Shown here piece by piece: positions 46,530 to 58,054 of a DNA stretch of 64,000 bases (the first letter of the stretch is position 1; each line of letters starts with the position of its first letter). The translations under genes and the position numbers were made by a program. Origin of the DNA: Setophaga petechia (taxonomy: Eukaryota; Chordata; Aves; Passeriformes; Parulidae). The notes below the pieces were generated by a model. It made no database searches, was not told the origin of the DNA, and saw only the letters and a list, made by a program, of their open reading frames with translations. The DNA lies in the NCBI GenBank assembly GCA_024362935.1, contig JANCRA010000001.1, positions 52,797,501-52,861,500 on the forward strand. The letters are read 5' to 3'.

Positions 46530-49500
46530 ATTTTCTTGGAAATAGAATGGAAACTGGTCTGTTTACATCTCTTACTTTTGGAATCACGCTGTATTTTGAG
46601 GCACCCAGAACACTCATGATACTTGTGTGAAGATACACATTACCTGGTTGGTTCCATGTTTGAAGAAAATTAGAGAGGGTTATTTACCTACTGTAATGGG
46701 AATAACATCATTGTCTATGTCTTACTCTGTCTTTTTTTGGTCAGGGGATTTTCTGATTTAATTGCATGGAGTTGCTGCAGCATTGCCATGGGACTGCAGC
46801 AGAAACAGCTGAATGGTATTTTAGAGTGTGAATATGCTTCAGAGCCTTCCACCACAGTTTGTTCTTTGTTCTTTGATTGATAAAGGTGAAATAGTGATTG
46901 CACAGATCAAAAGTTGACTTATTTTCAATAAGGATCTGGCTTAGTCAATCAATAGGCTACCACCTTTTAGACTGCAAAAGCCTTTTGAAAAGACTTTTTC
47001 CTTTGCCATCTCAAATCCCTATTTGAGAACAGCTAAAAAACATGTCATAGTACTTCATTCTCTGTAATGTAATAAGAAATATTTAGAAATATTTTTATTC
47101 TGGAGAGGTTAGATTAAATCTCCAGATATGAAGGGCATTTGTACTAAATGGCTTTGTCAGAGTTGTCTGGAAAATCCTACAACTTAATGCATGACAGTAC
47201 ATGCTAAAGTACAAGCTTGAGCCCCAAATAACTCCCTCCCTTCAAGCCTTATTCTAAGCAACTTTTTCAGCTTGGTGGCCTCAAAGTATTCTTGTCTTCC
47301 GTTCCTGTTTTTGCAACTAAACAAAATAATCATGTGGTCATACAATGCCATCTTTCATTCATGCATTTGGAATAAAGTCATACAACTTCAGAAAAAGCGT
47401 AATTCTCATTTGTAAATGAAAGTTTTAGGGATGGGTAAGAATCTGAATTGAAATAAGGTAAATATTGTCCTGAATTTAAATAAGATAAAAATTCAGGGTA
47501 TGAAAATATAGGAAGCTTTTTATTTGCCTTTTTATTGCCTCAGCTATGCTGCTAAATAAGCTTGCCCTTTTTGCAGCAATCCATACTGAGAATGAAACAA
47601 CACAATCTGAATTACTTTTTACATATTTTTAAACCATGAATACATTTTCCCAACTTTCTGACTTTGGTCAAAAAACTGTATCAAAAGAGTGTATAGAAAA
47701 GAGTGTTTCATAGCATAAAAAAATCCTAGTCATGATTGATGAGATTATGAACTCATTGTGTTTAGCATGACATAAATAAATATCAAACACAAACACTTAT
47801 ATTTAATTTTTTTTTCCTGGAAGCCAAGTAATTAAGAACAGACTTTGGGTACTTGCATCCAATTTTGACTCTCTGGAAATGCCACCACACCACGGCCATA
47901 ATTGAGACATGGCAACAAAGCCCACCTTAGTGGCAAATTTAGTGAAATATAATGGACTGCACAGGGAGTGGGGTATTTTAAAGGAGAAATGAGACCTTCA
48001 GTGTGATTTTAATCTGTGTTTTTGCTGCACAGCTTTTGAAATTTGAAACTCTGAAGCGCAGTTTGCAAGTGATAAAATTCAGTTCCCTAAATCTCAGAGG
48101 TGCTCTTTGAAAATTATCTAGAGCTTTAGGGCTCCCTTCAAATCTGTTGTTTTGTAAAGACCTCTTTCAGATGGGGTACTTTAACAAACACTGCTCAGCA
48201 GGGCTGTACAGAATGCTGGTCTGACAGGCATGCTGATGGGAAACAAGGATTCATGGTGCAGGGGAAACAGAGATGCCAGGTGCTAGGTGGAAAAATAGGA
48301 GACCTTCATATCATGGGGACAGTTCTTCCTTCTTTTTCCCTGGTAAAGCCCTGGCTAATCATGATTTCATTGGATTCCATCTCCATCTAAAATGTCTGGT
48401 CTATTAGTTGATTTTGCATTGACATGCCTTTAAAATTAGTTGTTTGAATGCTGACTGCCAAGTAGCCTCTGTGATAATGATGAGTTAGAATTAATTTCTG
48501 ACTATTGCTTGTGCATTTATTTTTTAAAAAGTTTTTTAAACTCAATGAGACTAACAGCAGTGAATGCAGTACCTACTTCAACATTTCATACATGTCTTTC
48601 TTTTTCTACAGAATCTCATTTCAATCAGTTACTTAAAAGGTCATGTTTAATATCACATCAAAACTCCTACAGAGAGATTTATTTTTTTTCTGATGCTGGT
48701 AATGTTAAGCAAATACCCAAGGTTCTGGTCACTTCTTGAGTTCATTCTCTGTTTAAACATTGCACTCAAACTTACTATGATATCTCAATGGTTTTTGACA
48801 GTTTTATATTTTAAAGGATGTTTCCAGTTATCTTATCACTGAAAACCCCAGTACAATGATATAAAGGTGCTTCTGACATCTGGATGAAGTGTGCATGGCT
48901 CAGTAGTAGTGCCATGTAATGCCAAGACTGAGGAGAGATGGCAAGATTTCCACAGGCATGTTGCTAAATCCATCATTCAGTTATTTATGGCCTTCAGAGA
49001 GAATTATTAATTATATCTTTAGGATCTCTCTCAAAATCCTAGATGTGCATGATTTTACTAACTAGTCCTCCCCTGCAAACCAGAGTTAACTTTTTTTTTC
49101 AAATATTTTGGCTTTGTTTTTTTTAATGTAACACTGCTGTACTTTTTATTGTTCCATTGCTGTAAAAGATAAATAAAAGGTAGGAACTGATATGCTAAAA
49201 TCTCTAACCACTGAAATCCTGAAGAATAAGATTTGTTCTTTTCCTGGGTGTAGGTAGGAAATCTCGTGTAAATGAATAACCAAAGGAAATGAAAGCAGAG
49301 AAGAAAAAGAAGTGTATTGTAACACTGCTCTCCTAAGCAGTGAAACTGGACTAACAAAGCAAGTTTTTAAACATAGAAAATGTAAGTTAAAAACAAAACT
49401 AGGGTAAAAAAGATGCAAGCAAGACAAATTCTGCACAGAACTTCATTTTAAATAAACTGGAGAAGAGAATGAATTTTGCCAAGGTAAATGACAGATGGCA

Positions 49501-50428
49501 TAAAACAGATTGGGTGAGCTATGGAGTAGATCAGTGTAAGGACAGCGCAATGATGTTGCTTCATTTTTGAAACAAGCTGTGTAGAGTTTTTCTAATTTTC
49601 CCTGTACAGACTGAGGGACAAGCAAGTGAGTGAAAGCACTCCTATTTACTGCTAATCCAAATATTTAAATTGGCTGTGCTCATTTACCAACAAACCCTGC
49701 TCTGCCATCCTTTTCAGAGGGAATGGCGGGACCAGCACTCGTCATTATTGTTTCTAATGTGCAGAATAAAAGTGGCCTTTTGAGATTCAGGACCCACTCT
49801 GCAGTGTAACATAAAACCTGGGCTTTTAATTCATCTTTCCCTCTTGGTTTGGGGTTGTTTTGTTTGTTTCTTTTCTTTTGTTCTGTTTTTATTTAACACT
49901 AAATGATGATGATGAATTCTCGGAATGGTAGGAATATCATTCTTACCTTGAGATTTTCCAGTTTTCCAAGAACTTCTGTTTTGCAATCTTTGCCTTTGGT
50001 ATGACATAACTGAAATGTTTCGCAAGGTGTCAATTCAAATTCCTTCTAATTAGTTTGTAAATAAATAGAGCTAGAAAGCTTCCTGTAAGCCATTATTTAC
50101 AGCAACATCTATTGTTAAACTCACCTGACATTTTTCTTTTTGGGGCCCAGCTTTCACTTACTTAATCCTGGAAAAGGCTTTAACTTTGTGGTCTGAAATA
50201 TCCCTTCCTGGGTAACTGCCTGAAGTCTAGATGCTCTAATTACTGAGAATACTATTGATACAAGATTCATTATATTGCTTGTGTTAAACAACATATAAGC
50301 AAGTTTGCAGACTTGTCAGTGTGAAAATGTAGTTACAAGAAGCCAGTTTGCAACATCATATTTTCATGGAATTATTCCCATTATGTTTTTTCACATAGCT
50401 ATCACGCTATAAGAAAACAGGAGACAGA
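46530..50428. other. Unannotated unique sequence
   Basis: No gene, RNA or repeat family is recognised over 3.9 kb. T9 and T8 runs occur at 49091-49125 and a short (ATG)n run at 49904-49913. Open frames are 99 codons or fewer. Confidence 0.45.
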
Positions 50429-50430
50429 AA

Positions 50431-50761
50431 TGTGACAAAACACGCCGAGGGTCACACAACAACAGCCAACCTCTATTGAGCACTCATCTCCTTATATGGC
50501 ATTTAAGGACCGTGTGGTTCATCCTGATTGGCTGAACCAGTTGCCACCCAGCCAACCAGCCAATAGCTACCCAGCCAGCCAGCCAATAGCTGCCCGTGCC
50601 CCCAACAGCCCAGGCCTGCTTCTCAACACCCCAGACTGGCCAAGTTGTATAACCAAGGTAATTATGTAATTAGTGATTTAATCAGTTATGTTTCAGTTAT
50701 AAAATTATAGTTAGGAGTTCTTATAACTGTGAGGCATTCAAGCCAACTGTTAGCCGCCACA
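50431..50761 (-). mobile_element. Solo ERV LTR, GC-rich compact type
   Basis: This GC-richer block starts tgtgacaaaacacg and probably ends gccgccaca. It carries, on the minus strand, CCAAT boxes (attggct at 50528-50534 on plus), then the TATA-like element ccatataagg (plus ccttatatgg, 50490-50499), then AATAGA (50477-50472) as a degenerate poly(A) signal. That order gives a minus-strand U3-R-U5 of about 330 bp. It resembles passerine ERVK-type LTRs from memory. No target-site duplication was found with these ends, so the high-coordinate boundary is uncertain: the AT-rich part after about 50650 may be outside the LTR. Confidence 0.7.
50546..50591. repeat. 23-bp tandem duplication inside the LTR
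   Basis: Units 50546-50568 and 50569-50591 have the form acccagcca, r, ccagccaatagct and differ at one base. Each carries a ccaat motif, so the duplication doubles a putative promoter element of the LTR U3. Confidence 0.9.
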
Positions 50762-50764
50762 TAA

Positions 50765-52605
50765 TTAGAGATGCATAAGAGACTTTGAAGCAAAATTACC
50801 TGGACTTCTCTATTTTGGCCTTTCCTACCTGTGAAGTTACTCAGCCACAGTAATTTCAAAAAAATTAGGACTTTGAAAAAATGTGGACTTCTTTAAAAAA
50901 AAATGAGGACTTAGAAAAAAACTCTTCTGTGCAAAGGTGAAAAAAGCAGTCTGTCCTGGGCTTTTTGTTCAAAATACAGAGCAGAAAGCCTGCAAGTGAA
51001 ATACTAACTCTGTAGGCAGCTAATTTGCTTTGATCTGACCCCAGAGTCATTGCATCATTAAACTCAGTTGAATTTTCATCTTCTAAAATTGTTCTTTCTT
51101 TTTATGTAAAGTTAATAGGAAGGCAGCAGCTGTCTTTTTTTTTTCTTTCCAACCAGAGGAATGGCATATTTAGGACCAGATTGTCCTGTTTTCATGTACC
51201 ATAATGTTTTCACAGTTTGAGGATCAAACCATAGATGTGTTGCACCAGGAAAGCATCGAGAGCAAGAACAAATCAGGCCTCCAGATGAGATTCAATAAAT
51301 CAGCCTCCCTGAAGTAGTCCACCAACAATGCCCCCGTAGACATGTTAGAATATATTTTTTCAGTCAGGGTAGTAAAGTGCCTCAAGAAAGCACATTGCAG
51401 CCCAGGTAAGCACTTTTTCAATTGAAAAGAAGCAAATATTTGTGATTGTCTCCAGGATTTCTGAGGCCAAAATACCAGGGTTATTTCACAGCAAGTTGAT
51501 ACTATCCTGGGAAAATAAGATATGTCAGGTTACCTGGTATGTATGAAACAGACCTCATTGTACCTGAATTTCTTGTCTTTTATCATTTTCAACAAAAGCA
51601 CCATTCAGCTGTATCTTACGTGACAGTTAAGCTACGTACAGTGCCCATTTTATTCAAATGAATGGCAGTAACCTTCATTCTGAGCAAATAGCTACCCTGC
51701 CAGGGGAAGGGCTGCTTTGTATCCACAGTCCCTGTGTGTTAACTCCTCATCGGTTATGGCTGAGCAACAACCGTGTTTTCCCCTTTCTCCATTCTGCCAA
51801 CTGCTGTTCCAGCCTCTGTAAGTGATCACTGTATGGTTCATTTAGTTTTTGTACATATAAACTGGTATTTTGAGAGCTGTTATTAAGATCTATGAGTAAT
51901 GGGATCTGGCCATATTTTTGCACTGTTAAACTCCAAGTATGTTTTCCCATGATAGCATTATATGAAATAGCACTGTATTGGATGGCAATTCCACATGTAG
52001 AAATGGAACTTCTTTTTCTGAATTCTCACAATTATGCTGAATTTTTGCAGTAAGCGTTGGAAATTGAGAGGGGTAGGATTTTCCAGAGAGTTTGGTATTG
52101 ACTCATGACTGCCATCTCCAATCTGCATTTATTATGTGGATACCATAGCATGTAGAAATGGAGTGGGATGAGAATGGTTGTATTTTCTTCTGCACATTTA
52201 ATAATTTTCAGTTGAACTATAGCTAAAATTAAGCAATTTTATGGGTAGAAATTCATATGGCAAGAGGGAACTTGGTAATCTAAAAATCATAACAAATATG
52301 TGCATTTAAATATTTCCACAATGTGCTTAAGTGGAAACATGAAAATAGACTTTATTAATGGGTGAATTTCTGAGTAAATTCTTATAGGATAAAACCATAA
52401 GACTACTCAGTTGAAAAACATTATTTCCCACCTGCACAGGGAAGTAGGGCAGGGGAAGGTTTTATTTCTGTTTCCTGTCAGATCCTCTCACCAACCCAGC
52501 TATAGAGGGTGCTTGAATTCACCCCTTCCTCAGCTTTTCACCTGTGTGCCAGGCCTGGTTCCTTTCTAAGGCACACAGACACTCATTACTCTTTCTTATT
52601 TCTCC
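50765..52605. other. Unannotated unique sequence
   Basis: No gene or repeat family is recognised. A donor-like cccaggtaagc lies at 51406-51416 without an exon-like open frame before it. Confidence 0.45.
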
Positions 52606-52609
52606 CTGC

Positions 52610-52810
52610 TGACCACTGACAGGACCTGAGGGAACAGCCTGAAGCTTCATTGGGGGAGTTTAGGTTGGGTATTGGAAAAAGCACTTTACTCAGAATGTGG
52701 ATGGGCACTGGACCAGGCTCCCCAGGGAAGTGGGCACAGCACCAAGACTTCCAGAGTTCAAGAATCCTTTGGACAATGGACACTTTAGGAGCAAGAGCCA
52801 GAATCTTGTG
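52610..52810 (+). mobile_element. CR1 LINE fragment near the 3' end
   Basis: The plus strand reads gaccactgacaggacctgag, ggaacagcctgaagctt, gggggagtttaggttggg, tattgg, cagaatgtgg, gggcactgg, ccaggctccccagggaagtg, cacagcaccaag, agagttcaagaa and tttggacaatg. This is the sense order of passerine-type CR1 3' regions. It ends before the octamers. The frame-like openness here is accidental. Confidence 0.9.
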
Positions 52811-52814
52811 TAAA

Positions 52815-53000
52815 TTCTTTCTTTCATTTTGGTAAATCAAAGTCCATATCAGTTCAGGGATAAAAAAATGCAAGCAACTTAAACCATGACACTAATGCAT
52901 TTAAAAATTGTAACTAGTCTGATGAAAACTTTAATGGATGGGAAACAAGACCTTGTATTCAGAATCATAAGCTAACACTTTTCTTGCTTTTTAAGTTATT
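52815..53000. other. Unannotated sequence
   Basis: Nothing is recognised between the CR1 fragment and the hairpin. Confidence 0.5.
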
Positions 53001-53005
53001 GTGTA

Positions 53006-53043
53006 TGAAATGCTAATTCCTTCTGTCATGGATTAGCATTTCA
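53006..53043. repeat. Strong hairpin, 14 paired bases with one bulge
   Basis: The left arm tgaaatgctaattcc (53006-53020) pairs with the right arm ggattagcatttca (53030-53043) around a 9-nt loop ttctgtcat. The only defect is one unpaired t in the left arm. Flanking T-rich and A-rich strings may add weak pairing. This is the most stable short inverted repeat found by eye in the window. It could be an RNA structure, the end of a small DNA transposon, or chance. Confidence 0.85.
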
Positions 53044-53049
53044 GGGTTT

Positions 53050-53712
53050 TATGCTACTAAAAATGCATCATCTTAATAGTTACTTGAAGTCTTTTGTTCA
53101 GAGTACGGGAAATGCACAGAGAGAGCTCACTCTCAATTTGGCAGATGGAGTTCATGATACTAATTAACAGAAGATATTTTATTGAAATAAAGACCCATTT
53201 AGGATGAAGCTTTGCACAAAAGTAATAGCCTGAATTTCCATGGTCTAAGACCATGTACCTTCTAATTATGTTTAATTTTTGCTTTAAACCCGATTAACTT
53301 GTAAGTAGTCAAAGTACTGCTTTTATAACTAGGGCATGATAATAAGTGTTCCTGAAGCAACAAAAAAATTAGAGAATAGGATGTTAACGTTGCACAAAAC
53401 TGCGAGTTCCTCCTTGTGCTTGAAGCCCTGGCAATGTGTTTTCCTTAATATATTTGATTCCTTCCCAAAGTTAGGAGTGTTTTTGAGTCTGTAGCCACCT
53501 AAGAGAACTCTCATAATACACTTAAGAGATGTTCATATTGGTCCAGTAAATGCATTAAATGCATTTTGTGTGATGCCCTGTTAGTAGACATAAACTGAAT
53601 AAATTTCACATGTGTTAATGTGTCCCAAATCTGAATCAGGATACTGATCTATTTCTGAGATTCCTCAGCAGGGCTGTCCGGGGAGCAAGGCAGTTTGAAG
53701 TGTACCTATCAC
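53050..53712. other. Unannotated unique sequence
   Basis: No feature is recognised. Confidence 0.5.
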
Positions 53713-53716
53713 ATTT

Positions 53717-54298
53717 TGTGGTATTTTCTGGGTCCCTTGTCAGAGGAGGAAGGAATGAATCTGACTACATGTTCTTAGAAGGCTAGTTTATTATTCTATT
53801 ATACTATATTATATAAAAGAGTACTAAACTAAACTACACTGAAGAATAGAGAAAGGATACAGCCAGAAGGCTAAAAAGATAAAAATGAAAATTCATGACT
53901 CTATCTTCGGAGTCCAACACATCTTGGCCATGATTGGCCATTGAGTCAAAACAATTTACAGCAGAAACCAATGAAACAATCACCTCTTGGTAAACAATGT
54001 CCAAACACATTCCAAAGCAGCAAAACACAGGAGAAACAAATCAGATAATTATTGTTTTCATTTTTCTCCGAGGCTTCTCGGCTTCCCAGGAGAAGAATCC
54101 TCGGCAAAGAGATTTTTCAGAAAATGTCACGGTGACAGTGTTTGTCCTGAGACCTGCAGCACAATGCGAGTGGCAGTATTGTCTGTAAGCAGGTGTCTAT
54201 TGCTTGTCAAAGGGGAAAACCTGCAGACAGGTGTTGCACAGGATGACAAGGCCTGTAGGGATTTTGGCACATGTTAGAACAACCTCATGGTTATGACA
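53717..54298 (-). mobile_element. Solo ERV LTR, longer copy of the 5.9-kb family
   Basis: On plus the element runs from tgtggtattttc to ggttatgaca, giving TG...CA ends (about 582 bp). It shares the ordered blocks listed for the copy at 5890-6345. On the minus strand a CCAAT-type motif (atggccaatc) lies upstream of TAATAAA at 53793-53787, so sense is minus. The segment 54138-54298 has no counterpart in the other copy by eye, so the other copy is truncated or belongs to a shorter subfamily. No clear target-site duplication is seen. No retroviral genes flank it. Confidence 0.8.
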
Positions 54299-54299
54299 G

Positions 54300-55340
54300 T
54301 TTCTCCCCCGCAAGCACATAAGCACACGTGACACCCTCTGCCAAAGCGTATCCTCTGACTCTGGGAGAGGAAGCTTTTTGGAATTTTGTATATATTTGTG
54401 TATTTATCTTTGTCTTTTTTGTGTAATTTTTTATATATTTGTATATTTTTTATTTATTTGGTATATACACAGTTTAGGTTCTGGGGCCTATTTCCCATCA
54501 GAAATCTCAGCATGGAAGACTTGTTAATTGTGCACCTCCATTAAACCACAAAGCCCTTGTACAGCAAAGAACAGGGCAGATGCAAAGCAGTGATTAATTG
54601 ATTTTGTGGATTGAGGGCCAAATGAACTATCTGACCATACTGTCCTCTGTTTGTCACATTCACTTAGGTAGTCTGATTTGAAAAAAAATGTAAATCTTTT
54701 GCTGTTTATTTTGGTAATTTTTACCCTTTCTTTTTTCCCCTTTATTACTCCAAGGCTTGAATAAACAAGGCGTCTTCTTCCAAAGAGTTGGCAGGAGACA
54801 GTTGTCTGTAAAGGGAGATGATGAAATTTGCACCTTTGAGCATTCAGGTCTAAGGAATAGCCTAACTTCCTCATAAACTGTTTCATTTTTGCATGTCTCA
54901 TCAGCATCATAGATATAGAGGACTCCTCTGCATCTTAACTTGCATCTGGGACTGAATTACTATAACAACCCACCATAAGGTGCAAGTAATGAATAAATGT
55001 AAGTCAGCTCTGTTCTTAAGATGTATTGCTTTGCAAGTTTCTGCCATAAATTTTTAAAGAATTTCTCCTCTCTTCTGAATTAGACATCTGCCAAATTATC
55101 ATGAACCCTTTTGGATAGTCTGCAAACAGACCTGTTTCTGGACAGTATAGTGAAATTTCTAATTGAAAGCCCTTCTGTCTGCAGAAATTTTTCTGTGTAT
55201 GTCTACTCTAATAACATGGGTGGGAGGAGACAAAAGCACAAGCTGTCATTAGAATTCTGCGGATACCAAAATGGCCTCTAGCTGTTAGAAGACCAGCATT
55301 GAAAAGTACTTCCATAACCATCACAACAAAAATAGTCTTA
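54300..55340. other. Unannotated unique sequence
   Basis: A degenerate (tttgtatat)n-type low-complexity tract lies at 54384-54470. A 128-codon minus-strand open frame (54524-54910) has no family resemblance. Confidence 0.5.
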
Positions 55341-55344
55341 AAAT

Positions 55345-55735
55345 TGCTCTTACCAAGGCACTCCTCAACTGCAAAAGACTCCAAATCCCAGACATGAGTA
55401 CAGACTGGGAGAAGAACTCATTGAGAGCAGCTCTGCAGACAAGGAGAGAGAAGGACAGGGGAATTCTCATGGATGGAAATTTGGGTATGAGCTGGCAATG
55501 TGCACCTGTAGCCCAGAAAACCAGTTGTATTCTGGGGAGTGTAGCTGCCAGTTTTGTCCTGAGATGCATCAAAAGAAAAGGCCAGCAAGTAAAGGGAGGT
55601 GATTCTTCCCTGCTACTTCACTGTCATGAGACTGCATCCAGGTCTGGAGCACTGAGCACAAGAAAAATGCAGACCTCTTGGAACAGGCCAGAGCTCAAGC
55701 CAACACCACTCCATATATCAAAGTGGTTTAGGCTT
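55345..55735 (+). mobile_element. CR1 LINE fragment covering the end of ORF2
   Basis: A plus-strand frame that opens at 55394 gives, from about residue 19, EKDRGILMDG followed by a WQCAPVAQK-type string and CILG. This parallels the CR1 ORF2 C-terminal region (EKDLGVLVD...QCA..AKKAN.ILG). Downstream, the DNA reads aggtgattcttccctgctac, tcatgagactgcatccagg and tctggagcactgag, the CR1 segment that follows (gtgattcttcccctgtac...gtgaggcc...gtccagttctgg), now out of frame. It is a decayed, 5'- and 3'-truncated copy, not a gene. Confidence 0.8.
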
Positions 55736-55739
55736 CCTG

Positions 55740-57622
55740 AAATTAATCACTCTGTTCCATACAGCAAGAGACAGCAGTCTGTAAATGTAAATCTCATTCC
55801 CCCACTCAGAGAAATGATATTAAAATAATATTCCTTGAATATTAAAGGACTAGACTCTGAAACTACTTGTCAGCAGAATATTTTTAAGAGTGCGTCCCAA
55901 AGTTACTTTATGATAGCAAAGAAATATTTCAAGGTGGTTTATGGAAGTTATTTGTTCCTCTGAAAAGCCTAACTTGTTTTCTTAATTGACCACAGTAATG
56001 CCCACAAACAGGCCTTTATAAACCTCTATTTGATATCACTTTCAGTAACATTTGTCAAATAATCTCAAATTGCTACATCTTCTGAGACAGTTTTGAAGTC
56101 ATGCTTAATACTCCCTGAAACAAGCCCTTTTTAAAAAAAGCTTTCCAGCTGGCCTATTTTGGTTGTTTTTCTGGGAATGGAGGGATTTTGAAACATTTCT
56201 CTCTACTGACTAAGAAGATAGCGCAGTGCCAGGTGTGTGTATTGTACAGGTCTGCACTAGGTCAGGTAAATACTGCATTTGAAAGACCTCATAAACCTCT
56301 TGAGTTTGCTCTTTAGCCTTCAGCAAGGCCAAGGTTTCTCAAGTTTTTCCTAGAGATATCTTTAATTGTTAATGGAAAGGTCAATTATTCAATGCATTCC
56401 CAAAATAAGTGATGTTACTCAGGAGCAGTGTCTCTGATTCAATGAAGCACTGGATGAGATTTTTATTCCCAGATCTCTCCCTGGCCCTCTGGGGACCTCT
56501 GTCTTCTACTGTTTGTATTCTTTGTAAAGAAAGAACTGAAAAAACAATACCCACCTCCACTGAGACTAACTGGACCACATAAATTGTTATTAGATCTTTT
56601 GTTATTTCTTTTGAATCAGACTTTGCCAGTATTTTTATCGTTTAATTTTTGAATTATTGTTAGATTTATTTGGGGCCTTTTTCTTGTCAGCACAGCAGAG
56701 AAGTTAATAAGTAATTGTCTTTTTTACATTCTCTGGTGTTGTGTTTGTGTTTTGCATTATCTTCATCATTCTTCTTTGGTATCTTCCAGACAGCAGAATG
56801 AACAGAGATCAACGGGAGGCTGGCTTGAAGTGTGGGTAGGAAATGTGAATTTGGTTGATTCCTGTCAGCACAGACCTCTCACAGTGAGCTTAATCACGTA
56901 AGCCTACAGACATTTATTAAGGGCAAGAAGAGGAAATCTTTCTCCATGCTTGTTTTACATTACTTTTGAGAAGTAAAGGCTTTCAAATGGTGCCCTTGTG
57001 CAATTCCATTGGACATTCTGTAATTGTCTTGCAGAGACATATGGAAATTGTCATGGACTTTGGGAGCCCCAGAGTACAGAGTATCGTTAAGCCCATTTAA
57101 AAATGTCTCAGTCAGCAGAAAAAATAGGGAAGATTGCAGAATTTCTTTTTCTCTTGTCTAGATTAGAGAAGAAGGATGAGGTGCAGTGTCTGGATCCTGT
57201 AGGTGGCAATTAATGGAATGATTCTCCATCAAAAATTGCAGTTTCATCAAAATCAAGATACTTCACAGAAATGAAGTTTTGAAGACAAAAAAATTTCAAA
57301 AAATTGCTCCAATATTCATTTTACTTAAATCAAGCAGTTGGCTTTCCAAGAGAAGCATAATTCATTTTGATAATGTGATCATTGTTGTCATTCCAAATAA
57401 TTTAATTTGTACAGTAATGCTAACATTTATTTTCACAGCACATTATATTTCATGGATTGTATTTAATATTTGAATATGAATTAAACCTAAGCTAACCAAG
57501 GCTAGAAACCAAATCCTGAACATCCCTGGGTTACATTTACGGTTGTAGAGGGCAGTGGGTTCTTTGAGTGATTTATGGTTAGGAAGAGAAGGACAGATCA
57601 AAGAAGGAAAGGAAGGATGGAA
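55740..57622. other. Unannotated unique sequence
   Basis: No gene or repeat family is recognised. A purine-rich tract lies at 57583-57630. Confidence 0.45.
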
Positions 57623-57627
57623 CAAGG

Positions 57628-57745
57628 AAGTACTTTTATCCTGAGGCAGAAGAATTGATGCCCAGAAGGACTAACAGATTCACCAAGAACATAATCAGAC
57701 TGTGGCAAATTCAGAAACTGAATTTAGAGCCCCAAACTATCTCTG
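57628..57745 (+). mobile_element. Probable MIR-like SINE fragment
   Basis: The plus strand reads tttatcctgaggcagaagaa, tgatgcccagaaggactaac, agattcaccaagaacataat, cagactgtggcaaattcaga and aactgaatttagagcccc. This parallels the sense MIR core and tail (cccattttacagatgagaaactgaggcacagagaggttaa / gacttgcccaaggtcacacag / gtggcagagc / gggattcgaacccagg). It is heavily diverged. Confidence 0.45.
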
Positions 57746-57749
57746 TTGA

Positions 57750-58000
57750 TGAGACCATCTAGGGAAAAGAGATTTGCTACTTTTCTATTTTTCACTTAAG
57801 AGTTGCATTGGTGAATTGGTAAATGGAAATATTTAAGAAATTTATATAAAATTAATAATTTCATATTTTTGTGTTTGAGTTTCTTTACATGTGCTACAAC
57901 CTGAATTGCCACTTATATTTCTTCTTCTTGTTGAAGTCAATTCTTAACCGCATTCAATCTTACGCTCTGCAATGTCCAACCTGTTCTCTACTGTCCTCAA
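57750..58000. other. Unannotated unique sequence
   Basis: No feature is recognised. Confidence 0.5.
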
Positions 58001-58004
58001 ACAG

Positions 58005-58048
58005 ACACTAACTCTGATGAAAACCAGATTCAGAACAAACCAAATAAG
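58005..58048 (+). other. Possible micro-exon
   Basis: A moderate pyrimidine tract (ctgttctctactgtcctcaaac) ends in ag at 58003-58004. After 44 bases comes an excellent donor, aag|gtgagt (GT at 58049). One frame is open across the interval and reads a hydrophilic TNSDENQIQNKPNK. With no recognised flanking exon and such short length, this may be chance. Confidence 0.15.
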
Positions 58049-58054
58049 GTGAGT

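Noticed and set aside
50119..50130. Minus-strand TCAG|GTGAGT juxtaposition
   Set aside because: The preceding sequence on that strand is A-rich, so the acceptor half is not credible.
54524..54910. 128-codon minus-strand open frame
   Set aside because: No family resemblance, no splice sites or Kozak-type start, and a length consistent with chance.
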